Shown here piece by piece: positions 16,934-25,105 of a stretch of DNA of 64,000 nt; position 1 is the first letter of the stretch, and the number at the start of each line of letters is the position of its first letter. The notes beneath the pieces were generated by a model. It saw only the letters and a program-made list of their open reading frames with translations. It ran no database searches and had not been told where the DNA came from. The translations under genes were made by a program, and so were the position numbers. The stretch is from positions 744,001-808,000 of the forward strand of contig CAVSQX010000004.1 in NCBI GenBank assembly GCA_963730225.1, in the 5' to 3' direction. Source of the DNA: CAVSQX01 sp963730225. GTDB taxonomy: Bacteria; Planctomycetota; Phycisphaerae; Tepidisphaerales; Tepidisphaeraceae.

Positions 16934-19042
16934 ATGACACCCGAAAACCAACAGCAACGCTGGATCAAATACGGGGCGAACGTCGTTCTGACATCGCTGA
17001 TCGTGATTGTGCTGGCCGTGGTGGTGATGACCATCGCCCAGCGCCGCAGCCGTCGGTTCGACACCACCGCCAACAGCCAGTACAGCCTCAAGCCGCAGAC
17101 GATCAACATCATCAAGGATCTGAAGGAACCGATTCGGCTGGTCAGTTTGTACATTCATCCGCAGAGCACGCAGGATCAGTCGGCGGATTACGCGCAGGTC
17201 GTCACGGACCTGCTCGATGAATACAAGGAAAACAGCCGGAACATCGACGTCGAGGTGATCGATCCGGTCGCCAATCCGAGCAAGGTGGACGATCTGATCG
17301 CCGAGGTGACGAGCAAATACGGCGGCGAGGTCAAGAAGTACAAGGATTTTGTCGACGCGGCTCCGAAATACTTCGATCCCGTGCGCCAGTTTGCCAAGGA
17401 TGAAACCGCCAAAATCGCCCCGCTGCCGATCAGCCGCGTGCAGACCGACGACCTCGACCAACTCATGGGCCAGGTGCAGGACACGCTGGCCGAGCTGCCC
17501 GACGAGCTGGACAAGGCCCAGAAGCAGATCGACGCGCTCAAGAACCAGAAGGTTCCCGATTACAAGGGAGCGGCCGACACCGTGCAGACGGAGATGAGCC
17601 GCATCTCCGACATCGCCGCGCAAATTTCCGCGGCCTTTGCCAAGTTGAAGGACGATTCAAAAGTTCCCCCGGCGATCAAGCAGTACATGATCGACAGCAT
17701 TCCGCGCTACGACACCCTAAAAAAAGTCGCCGATGCCGCACCGGAGGATTTCAAGAAGCTGGGCGATCTGAAGCTGGACGACCTTCGCCAAAAACTCGGC
17801 GAGCGCGATGCCATTCTGGTCATGGGGCCCAGCGACATGCGTTCGCTCTCGTTCGATCAGGTTTGGCAGGCCGACACCGACAAGCGGGCGTATCAGAACG
17901 CCACCGACACGACGATCAAGCCCAAATTCTCGGGCGAACAGCAGATCACCAGCGCGATTCTCCAGCTCACGACCGCCAAAAAACCGAAAGTGGTTTTCCT
18001 GCGGCCCAGCGGCGCTCCGCTGACCAATCCCGGCTTTCCGCCGTTTCAGCAGGGCGGGCCGTTGTCGAAAATCGCCGACCGTCTGCGCGATTACAATTTC
18101 GATGTGCTGGAGAAAGATTTGTCCGGCCAATACGCCATGCAGGCCCAGATGCAGGGACAGGAGGCTCCGCCCGAGCCCACCGACGACGACATCAAGGATG
18201 CCATCTGGGTGATGCTGAGCATTCCCACCCAGGGCAATCAGGAAATGCCACCGCCGTCGCTTTCGCCGAAGCTGATTGAACATCTCAAGCAAGGCGGCTC
18301 GGCGATGTGCCTGTTCCTGCCCGGTTCCGACAAGCTGGCCGACGCGCTGGGCGACTGGGGCATCGATGTGCGAACCGATGAAATCTGCGTTCACCAGGCC
18401 GTCAAAACCGCCGCCGCGTCAAACGACATGATCGACGAAGCCCGCAAAAACCCGATCATTTTCGTACTCAATCATTTTGGCGATCATCTGATCGCCAAGC
18501 CGCTGAGTTCTCTGGACGCGGTTTTTGTGCGCCTGGTTCCGGTGCTGTTGACGCCCAAGGCCGGTTACAGCTCCAGCACGCTGATTCCGATTCCCACGTC
18601 CACCCCCACCTGGGGCGAGCACAACGTCGAAGGGGCCGTCAACGGCGATGATCTGACATTCACTCCCACCGAAGGCGATCTTCCCCCGCCGCTGTTCGGC
18701 GGCGCCGCCGTGCAGAACGACAAAGGCGGCCGAGTGGTGGTCATCGGCTCGATCGACTTCATCACCAATTCGATCCTGAGCATTCCCGATCCCGACATGG
18801 CCCAGCGCGGCATTCCCGCCGCCCGTTTCCCCGCCAACGCCGAATTGTTCTGCAACAGCATTTTCTGGCTCGCGCACCTGGAGCCGCTGATCGCCATCAG
18901 CCCGTCGGCCATGGACATCAACCGCATCGGCGACATGAGCGACGCCACCCTGCGAGCCTGGCGCGTCGGCGTTTTGCTCATCGGTCTGCCCGGCGCCGTC
19001 GTGCTGTGCGGACTGCTGGTTTATTTCGCACGAAGAGATTGA
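16934..19042 (+). CDS. GldG-like ABC-transporter auxiliary protein
   Basis: 702 residues from ATG 16934. One N-terminal membrane helix ('VVLTSLIVIVLAVVVMTIAQ') is followed by 'RFDTTANSQYSLKPQTINII', the hallmark of the ABC_transp_aux/GldG family. There is a large periplasmic region with a coiled-coil-like segment (about 170-220, 'MGQVQDTLAELPDELDKAQK'), and a C-terminal helix ('GVLLIGLPGAVVLCGLLVYF') ending at the membrane. It probably forms the extracytoplasmic part of the exporter with the preceding ATPase and permease. The DUF4340 gene follows after 31 nt. Confidence 0.85.
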   Translation: MTPENQQQRWIKYGANVVLTSLIVIVLAVVVMTIAQRRSRRFDTTANSQYSLKPQTINIIKDLKEPIRLVSLYIHPQSTQDQSADYAQVVTDLLDEYKENSRNIDVEVIDPVANPSKVDDLIAEVTSKYGGEVKKYKDFVDAAPKYFDPVRQFAKDETAKIAPLPISRVQTDDLDQLMGQVQDTLAELPDELDKAQKQIDALKNQKVPDYKGAADTVQTEMSRISDIAAQISAAFAKLKDDSKVPPAIKQYMIDSIPRYDTLKKVADAAPEDFKKLGDLKLDDLRQKLGERDAILVMGPSDMRSLSFDQVWQADTDKRAYQNATDTTIKPKFSGEQQITSAILQLTTAKKPKVVFLRPSGAPLTNPGFPPFQQGGPLSKIADRLRDYNFDVLEKDLSGQYAMQAQMQGQEAPPEPTDDDIKDAIWVMLSIPTQGNQEMPPPSLSPKLIEHLKQGGSAMCLFLPGSDKLADALGDWGIDVRTDEICVHQAVKTAAASNDMIDEARKNPIIFVLNHFGDHLIAKPLSSLDAVFVRLVPVLLTPKAGYSSSTLIPIPTSTPTWGEHNVEGAVNGDDLTFTPTEGDLPPPLFGGAAVQNDKGGRVVVIGSIDFITNSILSIPDPDMAQRGIPAARFPANAELFCNSIFWLAHLEPLIAISPSAMDINRIGDMSDATLRAWRVGVLLIGLPGAVVLCGLLVYFARRD

Positions 19043-19073
19043 TCCATTCCAAAACACACACTCGCTTGCCGCC

Positions 19074-20546
19074 ATGAATTTCAAGACGACCGTTATTCTC
19101 ATCGTTCTGCTGGCCGCCGCTGGAACCTGGCTCTTTTTCACCCACGAGCCGCCGCCGACGCAGCCGCAAACTTCTTCCGATCAGGGCGCCAAGCTGATAG
19201 ACGTGGATTCGCGCAACGTCACCCGTGTGATCGTGACGCCGGCCGACGGCCCGGAATTCACCCTGGAAAAAGACGGGGCCGACTGGCAGATCACCGAGCC
19301 CACCAAAGCCGCCGCCGACACGTTTGAAGTCGATTCGCTTATCCGTGCTTTCACCGAAGCGCAAACGCACGGGCAGATTGATCCCAGTGGTTCCAACGCC
19401 GCCGCCACCGGGCTGGACAAGCCGCGCTACCACGTCGAGCTGGTCGCCGGTTCGCAAACCGTCAAGCTGGCGATCGGCGACAAATCGCCGGTCGGCGACA
19501 CGCTGTACGTTCAGATCGACGGCAAATCCAAAGCCGATCTGGTTCCATCCGATCTGAGCGACAAGCTTTCCAAAGGCGTCGACGCCTATCGCAAGATGAA
19601 TCTGGTCTCAGCCACGTCCGATCAGATCAAACAAATCTCGATCACCACGCCGCAGCAGACGATCGTTCTGGAAAAGCAGGGAAGCATCTGGCAAATGGTC
19701 TCGCCTGAAAAGATGCCCGCCGACGACTCGGCCGCCAGCGATCTGGTTTTCGCTCTCACCGGCCTGCGGGCCGACAGTTTTGTGGATCCCAAGAGCGTTC
19801 CGTCGGCCGATATTTCCAACGCGCAATTGACGGTCGCTTTCAGCACCGACGCCCCCATCACCCCCCCGGCCACCGAGCCGGCCACCCCGCCAACCTGGAC
19901 GACGATTCAGTTCGGCGGATACGACGACATTCTCAAGAAAAACGTCTACGTCACCATCGCCGGCTCCGACGCCGTGGCCAAGGTCGCCGCGACGTCGCTG
20001 GATCAATTCCGCAAAAAGCCGCTCGATCTGCGCGACAAGAAAGCCGTCGATCTCGATCCGGATCAGGTCAGCAAGATTGTTCTGCACACCGATCTGCCCA
20101 GCACCACCCAACCGACGACCCGTCCGGCCGAGAATTCCACCGTGGTCTTCGAGCGTCGCAAGATCAACCCGGTGCTCGGCCCCGCCCTTGCCACCACCGG
20201 ACCGGCCACGACCAAGCCAACCACCGAGCCGGAACTGAGCAAATGGATCGTCAGTTCCGATCACGACATCGCCGCCGACGACTCGAAGATCACGACGCTG
20301 CTGACCGCTCTGCATCCGCTGCGCGCCGACCAATACCTCGACCTGAATTCCGCCACCCAGCCCGCCGGCAACTACACGCTTACCATCACCACTATCGCCC
20401 CCGGCGGAGCCGCGGTCGTCGAGCATCACCTCGCCCTGACCGACCCCGGCCACGATCAGCCATTGATTGGCTACTACGAAGGCCTGACCTTCCAAACCGC
20501 CCGCAGCCTGACCACCAATCTCACCGGGCCGTGGACGAAACCGTAA
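19074..20546 (+). CDS. DUF4340 membrane-anchored protein
   Basis: 490 residues. N-terminal anchor 'TTVILIVLLAAAGTWLFF' at residues 4-21. It has two repeats of the DUF4340 pattern: 'VTRVIVTPADGPEFTLEKDG-DWQITEP' near 50, and 'IKQISITTPQQTIVLEKQGS' near 185. Pro/Thr-rich linkers follow at 255-275 and 340-390. This family is regularly the fourth gene after GldG-like transporters, so it is likely the periplasmic partner of that complex. Biochemical function unknown. Confidence 0.82.
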   Translation: MNFKTTVILIVLLAAAGTWLFFTHEPPPTQPQTSSDQGAKLIDVDSRNVTRVIVTPADGPEFTLEKDGADWQITEPTKAAADTFEVDSLIRAFTEAQTHGQIDPSGSNAAATGLDKPRYHVELVAGSQTVKLAIGDKSPVGDTLYVQIDGKSKADLVPSDLSDKLSKGVDAYRKMNLVSATSDQIKQISITTPQQTIVLEKQGSIWQMVSPEKMPADDSAASDLVFALTGLRADSFVDPKSVPSADISNAQLTVAFSTDAPITPPATEPATPPTWTTIQFGGYDDILKKNVYVTIAGSDAVAKVAATSLDQFRKKPLDLRDKKAVDLDPDQVSKIVLHTDLPSTTQPTTRPAENSTVVFERRKINPVLGPALATTGPATTKPTTEPELSKWIVSSDHDIAADDSKITTLLTALHPLRADQYLDLNSATQPAGNYTLTITTIAPGGAAVVEHHLALTDPGHDQPLIGYYEGLTFQTARSLTTNLTGPWTKP

Positions 20547-20556
20547 GACGAAAGAC

Positions 20557-20655
20557 TTTTCACCACAGAGGCACAGAGAGCACGGAGACAGGCAACTAGG
20601 ATGGGCTTCAGCCCGTCGCAAGATTCGACCGTCGTGCTCAAGCACGGCCTACGTG
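20557..20655. repeat. Two intergenic word-repeat elements after the DUF4340 gene
   Basis: 20561-20590 is a degenerate CAC(G/A)GAG-type element (CACCACAGAGGCACAGAGAG, then CACGGAGACA), also seen at 22397-22430, 25067-25100 and 61256-61325. 20598-20655 holds GGGCTTCAGCCC, a small palindrome, and CGTGCTCAAGCACG followed by GCCTACGTG, which recurs at 22731-22754. Confidence 0.7.
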
Positions 20656-20748
20656 TTAGAGTTGTGCATGCAGATTCGCGATGCCTATCGCCGCGTGCGC
20701 GAGGCGCAAAGCGTATGGTTTCAGACGGCTGGGTGACGGGAGCTGAAA

Positions 20749-20946
20749 ATGGACGATCCCATCATCGAAGAAATTCACCGAACCGGCGAGGCGATCGCGC
20801 GCTGCTTCGGCAACGATCTTCACGCCATCTGCGACGACGCCCGTCGCCGCCAGGCCGCCGACGGCCGAAAGGTGGTCGATCTAGCCGCATCCACAGAGCA
20901 CCCGCTTCCGCAACCACCGCCCGCCCCGTCGAAGAAAGTGGGATGA
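20749..20946 (+). CDS. Small hypothetical protein, 65 residues
   Basis: ATG 20749 has GGGAG 8 nt upstream. 'MDDPIIEEIHRTGEAIARCF' and 'DLHAICDDARRRQAADGRKV' match a widespread pattern of tiny proteins (DPI-x-EEI...DL-x-AI-x-D...SGRK-V) in planctomycetes and cyanobacteria that resemble antitoxins. No toxin partner follows. The sequence just upstream (from about 20668) can encode 'MQIRDAYRRVREAQSVWFQ' and may be debris of a partner gene. Confidence 0.5.
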   Translation: MDDPIIEEIHRTGEAIARCFGNDLHAICDDARRRQAADGRKVVDLAASTEHPLPQPPPAPSKKVG

Positions 20947-21156
20947 TCGCCGAATTGGGATTTGGGCATTGGGATTTCCGCATCGCAAATGCGCCATTGG
21001 AACGAGCTTGATTATCAGACGTTTGTAAAACGGGCTCGTTCGCATCCCGGCAATTCTGGGGTATAGTTGATCTATTCATGGAGGGCTTCGCACGTAGATT
21101 TTAGCACGGTGCGAACCACGATCTCGCCAAATCGGGTTCTCAAAAAAGGTGGATGT

Positions 21157-22362
21157 GTGATTTTTTTTGAATCACTGGAGTCGCGTCGTTTGATGTCCGG
21201 GCCCCCGGCGGGTAACTGGCAGATGATCTTCAATTCCAATGGATCGGCCTGGGACGGATACGTCAATTCGCTCTGGGGCGGGCAAAACGGAACGACGCCG
21301 GCGAACGTCGCCTACAGCCCGCAGGGCATCACGTTAACGGCCACCGCGGCAGCCATGGGCGGCGAGCTCTCGACGGTCGGAAGCACCACCGGTTCCCAAC
21401 TGTCGTTCGAATACGGCTACATCCAGGCGACGATAAAAATGCCCGCGGGCAACGCGCAGGGAATGTGGGGTTCATTCTGGATGCTGCCAACTCCCGATCC
21501 CAACGATCACAACGGCGATGGTGAAATTGACATCACCGAAATCATCGACGGCCAAAACACGGATTACGTGCATCTGCACCATGAAGGATTCGTCACCGCC
21601 GGGCTCGCCTACAACCCGGGCGTGAGCCTTTCGGCCGGTTATCACACCTACGGCGTGGACTGGGAACCCAACTCAATGACCTGGTACTTCGACGGCACGC
21701 CGGTCTTCAATGTAACCGGCGCAATCGTGCCGGCGACGCCGGAGTATGTCATTCTCAGCCTCTGGGACGATGGCGGCTGGCCAGGCGATACCACGGCCGC
21801 CACGCTGTATCCAAACACCATGCAAATTCAGTCGATTCAGGCTTGGCAACACACGGCAAACAGCCAGCCGCTTCCCGGCGATCTCAACGGCGACGGCGTC
21901 GTTGACAGCTCCGATTTCTCCATTCTCGACAACGAGCTTTCCCAGGGCCAAATCTCCCCGGCGGCATTCAACACGGACCTTGCCGCCATGACCGCCACCT
22001 ACGACAGCGAAGATTGGACCGGCCCACTGCTGACAATGGGAACCCCGCCGGCAATTCCGTCCATCGAAACGGTGGTAGACGAACAAATCGCCATCATCGG
22101 CGGCAACGGCTCGCTTTCCGCGCCACTGATGCAGGCCAAGCCCGCCGAAATAATCGCCCCGCCATCGATCCAACCCCCCGCTTCGAAGCCCGCGCGCACG
22201 CCAAAGCCGCTCGAAACCGTCACGGCAACCGTTCAGAATCCGTCCTGGCTCGATGCCCCGGCGTCGAAGAAGAAACATGGCGAGCCATTGGAGGCCGTCC
22301 AGGCGAGCCTGGAATCGTGGCTGCTGTGGAAGAAGGATTTGGCGGATGCGGGCGCGGCGTAA
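21157..22362 (+). CDS. Secreted GH16-like endo-beta-glucanase with dockerin-like repeat
   Basis: I chose GTG 21157 because AAAAGGTGG ends 4 nt upstream. The protein then starts VIFFESLESRRLMSG, the N-terminal LE-x-R-x-L-(L/M)-S motif of planctomycete secreted proteins. The GH16 core is 'FEYGYIQATIKMP', then 'GEIDITEII' containing the E-x-D-x-x-E catalytic motif (nucleophile and acid/base Glu), then 'YGVDWEPNSMTWYFDG'. A dockerin-type calcium loop 'GDLNGDGVVDSSDFSILDNE' follows near residue 248. The about 100-residue C-terminal tail is Pro-rich. Expected substrate is laminarin- or lichenan-type glucan. 401 residues, one of several polysaccharide-active genes in this window. Confidence 0.85.
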   Translation: MIFFESLESRRLMSGPPAGNWQMIFNSNGSAWDGYVNSLWGGQNGTTPANVAYSPQGITLTATAAAMGGELSTVGSTTGSQLSFEYGYIQATIKMPAGNAQGMWGSFWMLPTPDPNDHNGDGEIDITEIIDGQNTDYVHLHHEGFVTAGLAYNPGVSLSAGYHTYGVDWEPNSMTWYFDGTPVFNVTGAIVPATPEYVILSLWDDGGWPGDTTAATLYPNTMQIQSIQAWQHTANSQPLPGDLNGDGVVDSSDFSILDNELSQGQISPAAFNTDLAAMTATYDSEDWTGPLLTMGTPPAIPSIETVVDEQIAIIGGNGSLSAPLMQAKPAEIIAPPSIQPPASKPARTPKPLETVTATVQNPSWLDAPASKKKHGEPLEAVQASLESWLLWKKDLADAGAA

Positions 22363-22754
22363 ACTGCGGCCGCGGACGAAGCCGAACGGCGAATGATTTT
22401 TCACCACGGAGTCACGGAGAACACGGAGGATGAAAAATGGTGGAGATCGGGACGTGAGGCGAGGAGAAGGCACGGAGGGGAAATTGGGATCTGGGGGGCG
22501 ATGCAACAAATGCAACACTTTGCAACACATTTCAAAATTTGATTAGTGTACGCTAACACAATAAGCGTTGCCGGTGCCGGGGGTTAGGAGAAAATCGGCT
22601 TTTGGCGACAGCGGATGTGTTGCAGCGGGCTCAAGTGGGATATTTCATTTGGCGAGCGGGTTGGGACAGGGCTGCACAGCAATTCCCGACATCAAGGGCG
22701 CGGCCTCAGCCGGTCTTGAGGTTGAACCAGCGTGCTCAAGCACGACCTACGTGG
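22363..22754. repeat. Gene-free repeat-rich spacer (392 bp)
   Basis: No supported gene. It contains a CACGGAG-word element at 22397-22430 (TTTTTCACCACGGAGTCACG, then GAGAACACGGAGGA); copy 2 of the dispersed element at 22508-22582 (starts GATGCAACAAATGCAACAC, ends near CGCTAACACA); and CGTGCTCAAGCACG plus ACCTACGTGG at 22731-22754. Three unrelated repeat families in one spacer suggest an insertion-tolerant site at the edge of the restriction-modification island. Confidence 0.65.
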
Positions 22755-23111
22755 CTACCTCACCGAAATACGCGCCAGGAATTTATCTAGCCGCCCTGCC
22801 AGTTTTTCGCGATCCTTCATCTGACATTCCCAAATGGTCAGCACGGCCCACCCGTCTCGCCGCAACCGACGGTTATTACGGCGGCCGCGGTCCGCGTTCC
22901 TCTCTCGTTTTTGTCGCCAATAATCTGCATTTGCGACCGGCGCTGCCCGCGCGTGGCGGCAAGTGTGCAAGTGCCAAAAACATCCATGGACGTTGATGAT
23001 TTTTTTGTGGCGGGGAAGGACGATGTCGGGTGTGCCGGGAAGGCTGCGGCTGTGAAGGCGAAATCGGTAGCCGAGGTGCTGGAGGAGCGTTTCGGGTGCA
23101 CGGCTTCCACC
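22755..23111 (-). pseudogene. vsr: Very-short-patch repair endonuclease (Vsr), N-terminally truncated
   Basis: The minus-strand frame opens after an in-frame TGA at 23114-23112 and reads APETLLQHLGYRFRLHSRSL, then PGTPDIVLP (catalytic Asp region), KKIINVHGCFWHLHTC (His and Zn ligands), YWRQKRERN, GWAVLTIWECQ (third Zn ligand) and a short tail. About 118 codons remain of a usual 135-155. The missing part is the N-terminal about 25-30 residues, and no ATG/GTG/TTG lies in frame before the core. Vsr nicks T:G mismatches left by deamination of Dcm-methylated C. The remnant sits about 1.5 kb from a truncated cytosine methyltransferase, consistent with a decayed Dcm/Vsr unit. Confidence 0.75.
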
Positions 23112-23130
23112 TCAAGCAGTCGCACTCGGG

Positions 23131-23661
23131 TTATTTGGCTTTAGCGATGGAGACCTTGATGTGTGGATTGTTTGCGGTAATCCGCCGATACCGCTGGAGG
23201 AAGTCGCCGATGCAGTGCTGGTGGGATTCGCCCATGTCCAGGCCGGTCCATGACAACCGCGTATCGCAGAATTCGCCGGTGCCTGAAAGACGAATGTAGC
23301 GTTTGGGATACGCGAGGCGAATCGCGTGCCTAAGCAGGAATACAGACCAAGGCGGTGTGAGGACGTCGATATCGGGCTTTCCTTCCAAAAGCTCAAACAA
23401 CTCATGCAGAGCATCGTCGCTCGTCTCGGGCAGAACGTAGAAGATCCAATCCTGAAGCTGCCAGCCATTGGATATCGGGAGCAGTGCTGGCGGTGGTTGG
23501 TGGTCTTTCCAGCGTGGGCCGGCAAGCATGAACTCAATAGCGGCCCTAGCCACAGCTTGGGCGGCTTCACGGTAACGGCCGGCCCGGTATGCTTGGGCGA
23601 GGAGCTCATTGACGAGTGGCCCCGCGTGCCATTCATGCCAGTTGGTTGGGAGCTTCAGCAT
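23131..23661 (-). CDS. Hypothetical protein in the restriction-modification island, 176 residues
   Basis: No family recognised. Soluble and largely helical: an N-terminal 'EWHAGPLVNELLAQAYRAGR' with 'EAAQAVARAAIEFM' looks TPR-like, followed by 'LFELLEGKPDIDVLTPPWSV' and 'YRRITANNPHIKVSIAKAK'. It is divergent from the XRE gene across a short spacer with a 21-bp palindrome. It ends 20 nt before the vsr remnant opens and runs in the same direction, suggesting an old operon. It could be an island-specific nuclease or accessory; this is only positional inference. Confidence 0.5.
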   Translation of the reverse strand: MLKLPTNWHEWHAGPLVNELLAQAYRAGRYREAAQAVARAAIEFMLAGPRWKDHQPPPALLPISNGWQLQDWIFYVLPETSDDALHELFELLEGKPDIDVLTPPWSVFLLRHAIRLAYPKRYIRLSGTGEFCDTRLSWTGLDMGESHQHCIGDFLQRYRRITANNPHIKVSIAKAK

Positions 23662-23702
23662 TGTCGACGGCCATTGCGTACCGATTTTGGGAGCATCTTA
23701 GC

Positions 23703-23723
23703 TTGCTCCGATGATCGGAGCAA
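23703..23723. promoter_or_regulatory. Perfect 21-bp palindrome, candidate operator of the XRE regulator
   Basis: TTGCTCCGAT, a central G, then ATCGGAGCAA: 10-bp perfect arms. It overlaps the first possible ATG (23711) of the XRE gene and ends at the second (23723), within the divergent promoter region. Its position and symmetry fit an autoregulatory site for a restriction-modification controller protein. Confidence 0.6.
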
Positions 23724-23989
23724 TGCGGAAATCCATCCATACGCCAGAGTATGCTGCACTGTGCAGGGAGTTGCGGGCCGTTCGGGAAGCTGCGGGGCTT
23801 TCTCAGCGGGCGCTGGCGGCTGTGCTTGCGGTGCCGCATAGCTGGGTTGCGAAAGTTGAGACGGGGGAAAGGAGAATCGATCTAGTCGAGTTCAGCCGGT
23901 TTGTTTCCGCGTCGGGTGTCGAGCCGGCTGCGGCGTTTGTGCGGTTAGCAAAACACCTTCCGGGTGTGCGCGGCGGAGGTCGAAGATGA
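23711..23989 (+). CDS. XRE-family helix-turn-helix regulator, possible R-M controller (C) protein
   Basis: 92 residues from ATG 23711, or 88 from ATG 23723. The HTH reads 'LRAVREAAGLSQRALAAVL' then 'VPHSWVAKVETGERRIDLVE', the classic XRE helix 2/3 pattern of small controller proteins. A C-terminal extension includes 'ASGVEPAAAFVRLAKHL'. The stop overlaps the HNH gene start as ATGA, so regulator and nuclease are coupled, as in type II systems where the C protein delays restriction. A perfect palindrome sits at its 5' end. Confidence 0.75.
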   Translation: MIGAMRKSIHTPEYAALCRELRAVREAAGLSQRALAAVLAVPHSWVAKVETGERRIDLVEFSRFVSASGVEPAAAFVRLAKHLPGVRGGGRR

Positions 23990-24594
23990 CTTCCGCCGAG
24001 GACTTGAAGCGCGGTTTGATTGCAGCATTCCAAATGCCATCCGTGCAGACGATGGTGTCGCGGAAATCCAGCATCACCAATGCGTTTGTGAATGCGGTCA
24101 TTCCCACGGTGATTCCTACGGCGGATGAGATCGAAGAGGCCCTGAGAATTCTAGGCATGGGCCACGACGATGTGAGATGCGCCTATTGCGGGGATAAATC
24201 GACCGAATGGGACCACCTTCGGCCGCTTGTGGTAAAGCGTCGGCCCACGGGGTTCATCACTGAAATCGCGAATCTTGTCCCGGCGTGTGGGAAGTGCAAT
24301 CAGAGTAAAGGCAATAAGCCATGGCGCGCCTGGATGGTAAGTGCAGCGCGGCTTTCGCCGACGGGACGAGCTATTACCGGGATCGAAGACAGAATTTCGC
24401 GTCTGGCGCAGTATGAGCAATGGAAGACGCCGACGCAGGTTGACTTTAGCTTAATCATCGGCGCGGAGGAGTGGGAACGATACTGGTCGCTTTGCGAGGA
24501 AGTGAATGAGGACGTGCGGCGGGCCCAGGACGTTGCGGATGCGCTGCGGGCTCGGATAGTCGAGGCGATTGTGAAGCGACCATCGAGTTTGTGA
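23986..24594 (+). CDS. HNH endonuclease, possible restriction enzyme
   Basis: 202 residues. The HNH core is complete: 'CAYCGDKSTEWDHLRPL' (C-x2-C and catalytic His in DH), then 'NLVPACGKCNQSKGNKPW' with the Asn, second C-x2-C zinc pair and the usual KG-NK-PW end. The N-terminal about 60 residues could carry DNA recognition. Coupling to an XRE regulator and convergence with a cytosine methyltransferase fragment point to a type II restriction nuclease. The methyltransferase is truncated, so either an intact methylase lies elsewhere or the nuclease is inactive or not expressed. Confidence 0.78.
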   Translation: MTSAEDLKRGLIAAFQMPSVQTMVSRKSSITNAFVNAVIPTVIPTADEIEEALRILGMGHDDVRCAYCGDKSTEWDHLRPLVVKRRPTGFITEIANLVPACGKCNQSKGNKPWRAWMVSAARLSPTGRAITGIEDRISRLAQYEQWKTPTQVDFSLIIGAEEWERYWSLCEEVNEDVRRAQDVADALRARIVEAIVKRPSSL

Positions 24595-24648
24595 ACAGCG
24601 TGGAAAGGCGCGGTCGACGGAAGAAACGTCCGGCCCTCCGAGCCGCCG

Positions 24649-24903
24649 TTAAACGCAGTCGGGGATATCGTCGGCGTTGAATTTGTGAATATTCCCGAGA
24701 TGGAAATGGTCGGGGCCGAAGTTGGCGACGTACATTTCCTGTTTGTCGGGGTCGATGTCATTGGCAAAAACGACTTTCCAACCTTGCGCCTCGAGCGCGA
24801 GACGGACCAGGCCGATGCCGGCAAAGAATTCGGCGACTCGGAGGGTTCTGCCCTTCGGGGGTTTGCGTCCAGGAAATCTTGCGACTGGGGCTGAGGTTGC
24901 CAT
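24649..24903 (-). pseudogene. DNA (cytosine-5) methyltransferase, 5' fragment
   Basis: 84 residues. Motif I is 'VAEFFAGIGLVRLALEAQGW', the SAM-binding FxGxG, and motif II is 'VVFANDIDPDKQEMY'. 'LGNIHKFNADDIPD' leads toward motif IV but the frame then stops (CV*). The catalytic PC(Q/T) motif and everything beyond are absent, and the fragment ends only 54 bp from the HNH gene, so about 250-300 residues have been deleted. Full enzymes in this architecture methylate cytosine and often pair with Vsr. A 12-bp palindrome (ATGATCGATCAT, 24914-24925) lies 10 bp upstream of its ATG. Confidence 0.8.
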
Positions 24904-25018
24904 AGGGCGTATGATGATCGATCATAACACGTCGCGCCAAATGTTCGAGAACAAACAACCGGCGGCAAGTGGCCCGTAGCGGACGGAGAGTTGAAGCCAT
25001 AATCGGCAATTGGCAATC

Positions 25019-25100
25019 CCCTCCGTGCCTTTTCTCTCCTTGAGTCCTGATCCTCACCCCTTATCATCCTCCGTGTTCTCCGTGCCACCGTGGTGAAATC
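25019..25100. repeat. CACGGAG-word repeat before queF (reverse orientation)
   Basis: CCCTCCGTGCCTT at 25019-25031, then CCTCCGTGTTCTCCGTGCC followed by ACCGTGGTGAAATC ending about 25100, directly before the queF ATG at 25106. Same word family as 20561, 22397 and 61256. Confidence 0.7.
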
Positions 25101-25105
25101 CGCTG

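Noticed and set aside
22876..23125. Other minus-strand frames over the vsr core as its missing N-terminus via a frameshift
   Set aside because: Neither alternative frame upstream of 23090 resembles the Vsr N-terminus (R-S-x-x-M-S-x-V/I-R-x-K-x-T-x-P-E), so a true truncation fits better than a +1 break.
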